A stretch of DNA of 64,000 nt. Source: Oxalicibacterium faecigallinarum. Lineage in GTDB: Bacteria; Pseudomonadota; Gammaproteobacteria; Burkholderiales; Burkholderiaceae_D. The translations under genes and the position numbers were made by a program. The stretch spans positions 29,325-93,324 of the forward strand of contig NZ_BMDI01000004.1 in assembly GCF_014635705.1 (NCBI RefSeq), given 5' to 3'. Under the pieces are notes generated by a model. That model saw only the letters and a list, made by a program, of their open reading frames with translations, made no database searches and was not told the DNA's origin. This document shows, in pieces, positions 26,004-33,216 of the stretch. Position 1 is the first letter of the stretch; each line of letters starts with the position of its first letter.

Positions 26004-27833
26004 TCAGATCGCTATTGCTTTACTCATTTTTTCTACCAGTGGCGATGTAGTCGAATGTGTCATGATCAATTCATTGGTTGAGCGTGTCATTGCGACGTAT
26101 AGCAATCGTGCCTCTTCTTCAAGCGTGTTCGCATGTTTTGGTGTGAAGTCTATTCCCGGAATGGCAACGAACGGAAACTCCAATCCTTTGCTGCTATGCA
26201 TCGTCACAATTTTCACGCTATTGTGATTCGGGTTGAGGCCTTTTTTCTTGTCTCCAGACCATTCAAACGGAATACCTTTTTTCTTGAGCATCTCCATCGC
26301 GATGCTGTCGACGGGCCTACCTCGATAAATGATTGCCATGTCGCACCAAGGCATTCCAATTTTATGGGCATCTTGCAAACGCGAAATCAGATGTGCGATT
26401 TCATCTCTAAGACTGGGTAGTTTGATCAATAGAGGTTTGGGGCCGCGTCGTCCTGTGCTCATTGGTTGTACTGTTGGGGCCTGATCCTCTTCGACATCTT
26501 TAGGATTCAGTAGCTCATCGGCAAAGGCACGAGCAACGGCCAAAATTTCTGCGGTATTGCGGTAATTGAGCTTGAGAACGGTTGTGCGTCCTTTTGCTTG
26601 GATACCAACGCTGGAGAAAGAAAACTTGATTTTCTTGGCGCCGCCGTAAATCGATTGTGCATCGTCGTATAAAACGAGCAGAGGGTTACTGTCAGGGTGG
26701 ATCATTTGAACGATCAGCTTGAACCACTCAGATTTAAAATCGTGGCCTTCATCAATGAGCACAGCATCGTATTGGGCAGAAGGAATAAGTTTATTGTCGA
26801 CAGAACGAATAACTTTTTCGACAGAGGAAGAAAAGTATTCTTCTAAATTTCCTGTATCTGGTGGCAGGCCAACGTTGTAAGTGTCGAGTTGCCTGCGGCA
26901 CCAAGCGTGAAAGCTAATGACATGTACTTTGTTTGAAACGCCTTTGGTTTGCATCAAACTTTGCAGTTTGGTTGCAAGCGTTCGGTTGTAGCAAAGAACC
27001 AAAATAGGACGGCTACAAACTTTTGCTAAATGTTCGGCTCGATAGCCGAGTATCAATGTTTTCCCTGAGCCGGCGACTCCATGAATAATGCGATGACCTT
27101 CGCCTAGACTGCGTGCCAGTTGTTCCTGCTGTAAGTCCATGACGCGGATCAGGTCGGGTATTTCGACTTCGCTGTTTTCGTCAGTGCTGAACAATTCTGC
27201 CTGCCCGCCGATACGAATCTCTGGAAACATGTGCCATCGGATGCGATCGATTTGCGGTAAGGAGAGCTGGCGTTGAAATTTGAGAGGGAACATGTCCCAC
27301 AATCGTTTCTGAAATGCTTCTGCGTCAACGCTCGGCACCATCTCATCTTTGCAGATCACAAGATGTGATGGGATTGCGTTTCCCATTTCGTGCGCATCAA
27401 ACTGGGCTCGATCAATATTAGTCAGTACGACGCCGTGTCCATATGAAAAGGCAACCTTCCCTTTTAGTGAGCCGCTGGGAAATACAAGTTGAGGATCGCG
27501 CTCCAGTTTGCTTGTGATGGCAAACATGTATTGCCGCGCTTGTTCGATTGGATTGATCAGTGTCTTGAGCGTGCCATCAAAGGCCAGCATGACGTGCTGT
27601 TTATCGAGACTTTGAATTGATGTCAGCTTCCAGTCTTTTACTTCAAGAACGAGTAAGCCGCGATTGGGATGAAAGACGACAAAATCTGGATGTCTTGTCT
27701 GTTCGCCGATAGAAACGTCATACCAGCATAAGTAATCGTCTTCTAGCTTTTCTTCTAGACGTTCGGCAAAACGTCTTTCTCCCGCTGTCATGCGGGATAC
27801 AACGCTGCCAATTGCCGGAATCAGAATTGCCAC
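26004..27833 (-). CDS. NERD-nuclease / UvrD-like helicase fusion
   Basis: A 609-residue protein. An N-terminal NERD domain of the PD-(D/E)xK nuclease fold (about 15-115) shows HPDFVVFHPNRGLLVLEVKDW, with the Asp and ExK of the active site. A superfamily 1 helicase follows: Walker A GVAGSGKT near 252, Walker B LIDEGHD near 368, YDDAQSIYGG, LNYRNT, VKIVTMHSSKGLEFPFV and YVAMTRS. All helicase motifs are intact. It probably unwinds and cuts DNA. The gene is visibly AT-richer than both neighbours, which suggests transfer; similar solitary nuclease-helicases act in phage defence, but that role is inference. The start is a GTG; an internal ATG 42 bases later is possible. Confidence 0.85.
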   Translation of the reverse strand: MAILIPAIGSVVSRMTAGERRFAERLEEKLEDDYLCWYDVSIGEQTRHPDFVVFHPNRGLLVLEVKDWKLTSIQSLDKQHVMLAFDGTLKTLINPIEQARQYMFAITSKLERDPQLVFPSGSLKGKVAFSYGHGVVLTNIDRAQFDAHEMGNAIPSHLVICKDEMVPSVDAEAFQKRLWDMFPLKFQRQLSLPQIDRIRWHMFPEIRIGGQAELFSTDENSEVEIPDLIRVMDLQQEQLARSLGEGHRIIHGVAGSGKTLILGYRAEHLAKVCSRPILVLCYNRTLATKLQSLMQTKGVSNKVHVISFHAWCRRQLDTYNVGLPPDTGNLEEYFSSSVEKVIRSVDNKLIPSAQYDAVLIDEGHDFKSEWFKLIVQMIHPDSNPLLVLYDDAQSIYGGAKKIKFSFSSVGIQAKGRTTVLKLNYRNTAEILAVARAFADELLNPKDVEEDQAPTVQPMSTGRRGPKPLLIKLPSLRDEIAHLISRLQDAHKIGMPWCDMAIIYRGRPVDSIAMEMLKKKGIPFEWSGDKKKGLNPNHNSVKIVTMHSSKGLEFPFVAIPGIDFTPKHANTLEEEARLLYVAMTRSTNELIMTHSTTSPLVEKMSKAIAI

Positions 27834-27923
27834 CTTCGTGCTCCAAAATCATGAAGCACTAATGATCAGTGAAAACTGCCTTAATGCAATTATTCTATTA
27901 GGGAAATTTGACAGTATTTGACG

Positions 27924-27949
27924 TTTTATCCCATATATATGGGATAAAA
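27924..27949. promoter_or_regulatory. Perfect 26-bp palindrome
   Basis: Arms TTTTATCCCATAT and ATATGGGATAAAA with no loop, 13 bases beyond the acetyltransferase stop and about 90 bases before the helicase start. It could be an operator for the helicase gene or part of a terminator, but the lack of a loop favours an operator. Confidence 0.6.
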
Positions 27950-27962
27950 ATGAAAGACGTTG

Positions 27963-28541
27963 TTAGATTTGGCGAACAACCTTCGCCGGATTCCCCACCG
28001 CAACCACATTCGCCGGCACGTCCTTCGTCACCACCGCCCCCGCGCCAATCACACTGTTCTCGCCGACTGTCACACCGGCGAGAACAATCGTGCCACTGCC
28101 GATCCAGACGTTGTCGCCGATGACGATGGGTTTGGCGGCTTCCAGTCTTTTCCAGCGTAGTTCCGGTTCGACCGGATGCGTGGGCGTCAGCAATTGCACG
28201 TTGGTGCCGATCTTGACGTTGCGGCCGATGGTGATGGGGGCGACGTCGAGAGCGACGAGGCCGTAGTTGATGAAGGTGTCGTCACCCACGTGGAGAAAAC
28301 GGCCGTAATCGATATAGAGCGGCGGGCGGATGTTGACGTTGTTGCCCAGACTGCCAAGCAGCTTTTCCAATACCTTGTTACCGGCTTCGATACTGACGGC
28401 GTATTGCGTGTCGAACTCGCGCATCAACAGATAGGCGCTGCGCTGTTCGGCGGCGAGTTCTTCATCGTCGGCGGTGTACAGATCGCCGGACTGCATGCGT
28501 TCGAGCTGGCTGCGGGTATCGGTCGGGTTGTCGTGCGACAT
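27963..28541 (-). CDS. maa: Sugar O-acetyltransferase (maltose acetyltransferase type)
   Basis: A 192-residue left-handed beta-helix acetyltransferase. It has the N-terminal Maa cap (MQSGDLYTADDEELAAEQRSAYLLMREFD) and hexapeptide repeats from IRPPLYIDYG onward, ending in IVIGDNVWIGSGTIVLAGVTVGENSVIGAGAVVTKDVPANVVAVGNPAKVVRQI. The family moves acetyl from acetyl-CoA to sugars such as maltose or nodulation-factor sugars; the natural substrate is unknown. AGGAGAATCGC precedes the ATG at 28541. Confidence 0.9.
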   Translation of the reverse strand: MSHDNPTDTRSQLERMQSGDLYTADDEELAAEQRSAYLLMREFDTQYAVSIEAGNKVLEKLLGSLGNNVNIRPPLYIDYGRFLHVGDDTFINYGLVALDVAPITIGRNVKIGTNVQLLTPTHPVEPELRWKRLEAAKPIVIGDNVWIGSGTIVLAGVTVGENSVIGAGAVVTKDVPANVVAVGNPAKVVRQI

Positions 28542-28640
28542 GCGATTCTCCTTGTCTGGTGCCTTGATGGCCATGACTGCATCTTCAGATAAGGCGGCAA
28601 ATCGGCGCGTTGGTTCCTTGCCGGTTGTCTGCTTGCTGCC

Positions 28641-28967
28641 TTACGTTGTCTGACTGCTGTTTTGCAGGCCGAGCCCGGACTGACCGTATTCGCGAATGAC
28701 TTCACTGATGACCACGCGGTAGCCGTCGAGCCAGTTGCTTTGTGCGGCTTTGGCTTGCAGATGTGCTGGGTGTTGCATCAGGGCTTACAGCGCTTCCATC
28801 GATTGCCAGTAGTAGACGTTGGCGTAGAGACCGGTGTCGGGGTTCTCCCATGCTTCTTCACCCAGATAGCCGGGGATTTCCTTTGCTGCGGCTGCGATGG
28901 TTTGATCGAGACGATGAAAGGCATCGTCAAAATTCTTTTTGCCGAAGATGAAGGTTGACGCATACAT
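28641..28967 (-). pseudogene. Broken antibiotic-monooxygenase-like protein (in-frame TAA)
   Basis: The frame begins at ATG 28967 (MYASTFIFGKKNFDDAFHRL) behind a GGAG and reaches TAA at 28785-28787 after WQSMEAL. It then stays open for 48 more residues (ALMQHPAHLQAKAAQSNWLDGYRV onward, ending SSQTT) to TAA at 28641. The complete 108-residue frame has the layout of a ferredoxin-like antibiotic biosynthesis monooxygenase, in which the second half (HPxHxxAK, W) is part of the fold. I therefore call a single nonsense event, probably CAA to TAA. The truncated 60-residue product would lack half the domain. A sequencing error is possible. Confidence 0.75.
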
Positions 28968-28985
28968 GGCGACTCCACAAGAACG

Positions 28986-29016
28986 AAAAACGGCAGGCAC
29001 ATTGCTGTGCCTGCCG
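28986..29016 (-). terminator. Intrinsic terminator of gdx
   Basis: An 11-bp perfect stem (CGGCAGGCACA / TGTGCCTGCCG) with a 4-base loop is followed by a T-run on the minus strand, about 20 bases beyond the gdx stop. Confidence 0.9.
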
Positions 29017-29034
29017 TGCGCGATGGTGTTGCGA

Positions 29035-29349
29035 TCAGGAAGACAGCTTCATCAGCACGATGCCGCAGATGATGAGTGCAGCAGCAAGTATCCGCATGAG
29101 GCTGGCACCTTCGCCCAGCACAAAGACGCCCACCGCAAAGGCGCCGACCGCGCCGATGCCGGTCCAGATCGTGTACGCAGTACCAAGTGGCAGCGTGCGC
29201 ATGGAGATCGACAGTAGCGCAAAGCTGGCAGCCATGAACACAAAGGTGATGATGGTTGGCGTGAGGCGGGTGAAGCCTTCGGACTGCTTCATGGAAAATG
29301 CCCAGACAACTTCGAGCACGCCGGCGATGACAAGATAAATCCAGGCCAT
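29035..29349 (-). CDS. gdx: Guanidinium exporter, SMR family (SugE/Gdx)
   Basis: A 104-residue four-helix small multidrug resistance protein. It carries the Gdx hallmarks MAWIYLVIAGVLEVVWAFSMK (essential Glu13) and LPLGTAYTIWTGIGAVGAFAVG. Gdx proteins export guanidinium in exchange for protons as antiparallel dimers. The assignment to Gdx and not EmrE is supported by the WTGIGAVG sequence and, independently, by a guanidine-II riboswitch in its leader. CAGGAGG precedes the ATG at 29349; the open upstream frame runs through the riboswitch and is not coding. Confidence 0.94.
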   Translation of the reverse strand: MAWIYLVIAGVLEVVWAFSMKQSEGFTRLTPTIITFVFMAASFALLSISMRTLPLGTAYTIWTGIGAVGAFAVGVFVLGEGASLMRILAAALIICGIVLMKLSS

Positions 29350-29374
29350 AGGGCCCTCCTGTAGAAAGAAAGGT

Positions 29375-29420
29375 TGGGCCGTCCCAGACTGATTCCCAAA
29401 AGCGGGGGAGGTCGTCCTCC
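29375..29420 (-). ncRNA. Guanidine-II riboswitch (mini-ykkC)
   Basis: On the minus strand two small hairpins stand in tandem: GGAGG-ACGA-CCTCC (29407-29420) and TGGG-ACGG-CCCA (29375-29386), joined by a 20-base linker. Two stems with ACGR tetraloops are the definition of the mini-ykkC class, which binds guanidine in both loops. The second hairpin ends about 20 bases before the Shine-Dalgarno of gdx, consistent with control of translation start. Position before a Gdx exporter is the classic context. The motif was found by eye. Confidence 0.88.
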
Positions 29421-29595
29421 TGCACAAAATTATAGCTCGCAGGCAAAGTTGTGGCAGGGCCATATCAAATTTTGCATGTGTGGTTGCAAGGCGTTGCACC
29501 ACAGTTGTATCCGGTTGTATCAGTACGTGCGATCCGGGGAACGTCTGCCATCATGGCTGTCCAATTCAAGTATCCCTACTTTCAGGAGACATGAC

Positions 29596-30240
29596 ATGAA
29601 TCAACAGGACCGCCAGGCTATTGATGCCCTCTTTCAACGCATTGGCGACGTGGAACGTCAGGGTGCGTCACGCGATCCCGAGGCAGAACAATTGATCGCC
29701 GAGCATCTGCGCGCCAACCCGGCTGCCGCCTACTATCTGGCGCAAACCGTGATCGTGCAGGACCAGGCACTCAAAAATGGCCGTCAGGAAGATGGCATCA
29801 CGCCGCCACATGGCGATACCTTGTCGGCTGCCGGTACGCCGTTGCGAGGCAATCCCTTGAACAATACTGCGCAAAATACCGCCACCAGCGATGGTTTCGG
29901 TCAGGGGTTTGGTCGTTCGGCACCGAACTACGCACCGCAACAACCCGCCATGTCCACGCAGTTTGGCAATAGCGCACAAGGCGGAGGGTTTTTGGCAGGT
30001 GCGGCACAGACAGCAATGGGTGTGGCGGGCGGCATGATGCTTGGATCCATGCTGGGCGGCATGTTTGGCGCAGGCAACGCCCACGCAGCAGAGGCCGGCA
30101 AGGATCAGGCAAGCAACACCGACAGCACGGCTGCAAGTGATCAGGGCAGTGGCGCAGGCGAGGCCGATGCGGGTGGCGGCGGCTTCTTTGACGGTCTGTT
30201 TGGCGGTGGCGATGATGGCGGTGGGTTCGACGACATCTGA
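29596..30240 (+). CDS. DUF2076 periplasmic/surface-type protein
   Basis: A 214-residue protein of the DUF2076 (COG3416) family. The N-terminal 60 residues are charged and helical (QQDRQAIDALFQRIGDVERQG to AAAYYLAQTVIVQDQALK). A Pro/Gln/Gly linker and a glycine-alanine segment (FLAGAAQTAMGVAGGMMLGSMLGGMFG) follow, then an acidic Gly-rich end. It has no signal peptide. Function is unknown; the family is widespread in proteobacteria. AGGAGACATG precedes the ATG at 29596, and a terminator closes the gene. Confidence 0.8.
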   Translation: MNQQDRQAIDALFQRIGDVERQGASRDPEAEQLIAEHLRANPAAAYYLAQTVIVQDQALKNGRQEDGITPPHGDTLSAAGTPLRGNPLNNTAQNTATSDGFGQGFGRSAPNYAPQQPAMSTQFGNSAQGGGFLAGAAQTAMGVAGGMMLGSMLGGMFGAGNAHAAEAGKDQASNTDSTAASDQGSGAGEADAGGGGFFDGLFGGGDDGGGFDDI

Positions 30241-30256
30241 CCGGACGTTTGACGGG

Positions 30257-30283
30257 AAACGGCTGCATTGGCAGCCGTTTTTC
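30257..30283 (+). terminator. Intrinsic terminator of the DUF2076 gene
   Basis: Stem AAACGGCTGC / GCAGCCGTTT around ATTG with a trailing T-run, 16 bases after the stop. Confidence 0.9.
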
Positions 30284-30468
30284 TTTGTGGCGTAACGCGT
30301 CGAGTTTGTCGGTAGCGGTTATCGGCTTGTATCCAATCGGTGGCAAAGCAAGGCAAACACAGTTTTTTCAGTCGCTTTTGCGTGAATGCCATCAGTGTGC
30401 TGCGGCAAAGAGAGTAGACTGCGAGCATCTTCGCGCTTTTGCGCCTCTTCCTCATTCTGCGAGTCATC

Positions 30469-32781
30469 ATGTCCGATACATCCTCCCCACTGTTTGCCGA
30501 CCTTGATCTGGGCGAGCCTATCCTGCGCGCGCTGACCGATCTGGGTTACGAAGCTCCTTCGCCGATTCAGGCCGCGACGATTCCGCTGTTGCAAGCCAAT
30601 CGTGATGTATTGGGGCAGGCACAAACGGGTACCGGCAAGACGGCGGCGTTTTCGTTGCCGATCCTGTCGCGTCTGAATATCAAGCAGACAACGCCACAGG
30701 CGCTGGTGCTGGCACCAACGCGTGAGCTGGCGATTCAGGTGGCCGAGGCATTCCAGACTTATGCGAGCCATATTCCCGGTTTTCATGTGTTGCCGATCTA
30801 TGGTGGTCAGAGTTATGGCGTGCAGCTGAGTGCGCTGCGTCGTGGTGTGCATGTGGTGGTCGGGACCCCGGGGCGGGTGATCGACCATCTGGAAAAAGGC
30901 TCGCTCGATCTGTCCAAACTCAAGACGCTGGTACTCGATGAGGCCGACGAAATGCTGCGCATGGGCTTTATCGACGATGTGGAAACGATTCTGCAAAAGA
31001 CGCCCGCGTCGCGCCAGACCGCGCTGTTCTCGGCCACCATGCCGCCAGCGATCAAGCGCATCGCCACCACCTATTTGAACAATCCCGAACAGATTACCGT
31101 CGCAGCCAAAACCGGTACCGCCGACAACATTCGTCAACGCTACTGGCTGGTGAGCGGCATGCACAAGCTCGATGCGCTGACCCGCATCCTGGAAGCGGAA
31201 ACCTTCGACGGCATGATCATCTTTGCGCGTACCAAGCTGGGCACCGAAGAGTTGGCGAGCAAGCTGCTGGCGCGCGGGTTTTCTGCCGCAGCGATCAATG
31301 GCGACATCCAGCAGCAACAGCGCGAACGCACGATTCAGCAACTGAAGGACGGCAAGATTGATATTCTGGTGGCGACCGATGTGGCGGCACGTGGTCTGGA
31401 CGTCGAGCGCATCAGCCACGTCATCAACTATGACGTGCCGTACGATCCGGAAAGCTACACCCACCGTATCGGTCGTACCGGTCGTGCCGGTCGCAGTGGC
31501 GAGGCGATTCTGTTCATCTCGCCGCGCGAGCGCAATCTGTTGAAGGTCATCGAGCGCGCGACGCGTCAGCCGGTGGCACCGCTGACGCTGCCCAGCGTGC
31601 AGGACGTCAACAATGTGCGGATTGCCCGCTTCAAGCAGCAGATCAGCGACACGATTGCAGCCGGTGAACTGGATATCTTCCAGTCACTGATCGAGGATTA
31701 CGAGCGCGAGCACAATGTGCCCGCAGTGGAGATCGCGGCGGCACTGGCCAAGATTGCCCGTGGCGATGTACCGCTGCTGCTGGATAAGAAATCCAGCGCA
31801 CGTGAGTTTGACGAGCGCCCTGCAACCCCGGCACGTTTCGAACGTGAGCGCGGTGACCGGCCAGAGCGCTTTGATCGTACCGAGCGTGCCGAGCGGACTG
31901 AACGTCCGGCCATGCCACGCAAGGAGCGCGTCATCCGTGCGCCGGACGAAGGCATGGAAACCTTCCGTATCGAAGTCGGCCACAATCACGGCGTCAAGCC
32001 GGGCAACATCGTTGGGGCGATTGCGAATGAAGCCGAACTGGACGCCAAGTTCATCGGTCGCATTGAAATCTACGACGATTACAGCACGCTCGATCTGCCG
32101 CAGAACATGCCGGACGATCTGCTCGACCATCTGAAAAAAGTCTGGGTCGCCGGACAACAATTGAACATCAGCCGCGATAGCGAAGAGGCTGCGCCAGCAT
32201 CTGCCAGCAGACCGGCCCGCAAGGAAAAGGCGGGAGGCAAGGAAAAAGCCGCAGCGAAGTCATCGCCACTGGATCGCTTTGCCGAGGAAGACAGCAAGCC
32301 GGCGCGTCAGGAGCGGGAGCGCAATCCGGTCAGCGACGACGTGTCTGAGGACGACCCTGCGCCATCGAAAAAGGAGCGCGCCGCACGCAAGACCAATGCG
32401 CCGGCAATGGATGCCTATCGTATCGAGGTGGGGCGTCACCATAACGTCAAGCCCGCCAACATCGTCGGCGCGATAGCCAATGAAGTCGGACTGGATGCCA
32501 AACACATCGGCCGTATAGAAATCTTTGACGACCACAGCCTGCTCGACCTGCCGCAAGGCATGCCGCCGGAAGTGTTCCGTCAATTGCAGGGCGTGATTGT
32601 GGCAGGGCAAAAACTGCGTATCAGCCCGTCCGGTGATCGTCGTCCGCAGGAAGTCACGCCAGCCAAAAAGATTGCGCTGGCCGGTCCCAACCAAGGTGGT
32701 GATCGTCGCGTCCGCGAAAAGGAAAAACGCGGTTACGAAGGCAACGTGCCGTTCCGCACCAAATCGCCCCGCAAGGGTTGA
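30469..32781 (+). CDS. deaD: DEAD-box RNA helicase with two DbpA-type RNA-binding domains
   Basis: A 770-residue ATP-dependent RNA helicase of the CsdA/DeaD group, which unwinds structured RNA in cold adaptation and ribosome assembly. The core is complete: Q motif PSPIQ, AQTGTGKT near 53, VLDEADEML near 157, FSAT, and HRIGRTGRAGRSG near 340. A linker rich in Arg and Glu precedes a DbpA-like RNA-binding domain at about 494-568 (FRIEVGHNHGVKPGNIVGAIANE). After a second charged linker the domain is repeated at about 647-722 (YRIEVGRHHNVKPANIVGAIANE). CsdA proteins normally carry one such domain. The ATG at 30469 begins the helicase N terminus. Confidence 0.93.
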   Translation: MSDTSSPLFADLDLGEPILRALTDLGYEAPSPIQAATIPLLQANRDVLGQAQTGTGKTAAFSLPILSRLNIKQTTPQALVLAPTRELAIQVAEAFQTYASHIPGFHVLPIYGGQSYGVQLSALRRGVHVVVGTPGRVIDHLEKGSLDLSKLKTLVLDEADEMLRMGFIDDVETILQKTPASRQTALFSATMPPAIKRIATTYLNNPEQITVAAKTGTADNIRQRYWLVSGMHKLDALTRILEAETFDGMIIFARTKLGTEELASKLLARGFSAAAINGDIQQQQRERTIQQLKDGKIDILVATDVAARGLDVERISHVINYDVPYDPESYTHRIGRTGRAGRSGEAILFISPRERNLLKVIERATRQPVAPLTLPSVQDVNNVRIARFKQQISDTIAAGELDIFQSLIEDYEREHNVPAVEIAAALAKIARGDVPLLLDKKSSAREFDERPATPARFERERGDRPERFDRTERAERTERPAMPRKERVIRAPDEGMETFRIEVGHNHGVKPGNIVGAIANEAELDAKFIGRIEIYDDYSTLDLPQNMPDDLLDHLKKVWVAGQQLNISRDSEEAAPASASRPARKEKAGGKEKAAAKSSPLDRFAEEDSKPARQERERNPVSDDVSEDDPAPSKKERAARKTNAPAMDAYRIEVGRHHNVKPANIVGAIANEVGLDAKHIGRIEIFDDHSLLDLPQGMPPEVFRQLQGVIVAGQKLRISPSGDRRPQEVTPAKKIALAGPNQGGDRRVREKEKRGYEGNVPFRTKSPRKG

Positions 32782-32859
32782 TCGACGGGTCTCTGTTGTC
32801 GCGGGAGGGTGGGAACAATGCGAGGCGCGTATGGCGTGGGCCAACGCGATGATGCCGAC

Positions 32860-33216
32860 TTAATTGGGCAGCAGTGACTGTACCGTCTGCATCAGTTCAT
32901 CAAACTGAAACGGCTTTTTGAGGAAGCGGTCTACCGTGATGCTGGACAGATCATGCCGGTCCGGTGCGGCGCTCATCAGAACAAAGGGAACGTCGGCCAG
33001 GCGAGCATCGTTCTGAACGTGCTTGCGAAAACTCACGCCATCCATCACTGGCATCATGCAGTCCGAGATGATCAGATCCGGTACGCGGTCCTGCAGCAGT
33101 GCGAGGGCCGCGCTGCCATCCGATGCCGTAATGACGGCATAGCCGTACACTTCGAACAGCAAGCTGAACGTTTCGGTGATGTCGATTTCATCATCGACGA
33201 TCAGGATCAGCTTCAT
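32860..33216 (-). CDS. Single-domain response regulator
   Basis: A 118-residue receiver domain without an output domain. All phosphorylation residues are present: LIVDDE acidic pair, phospho-Asp in LIISDCMMPVMDG (near residue 52), Ser in VLMSAAP and Lys in FLKKPF. Its start overlaps the stop of the KaiC-like gene by four bases, so the two are coupled and probably act together. No histidine kinase lies near, so phosphate must come from elsewhere or from a non-canonical source. Confidence 0.92.
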   Translation of the reverse strand: MKLILIVDDEIDITETFSLLFEVYGYAVITASDGSAALALLQDRVPDLIISDCMMPVMDGVSFRKHVQNDARLADVPFVLMSAAPDRHDLSSITVDRFLKKPFQFDELMQTVQSLLPN

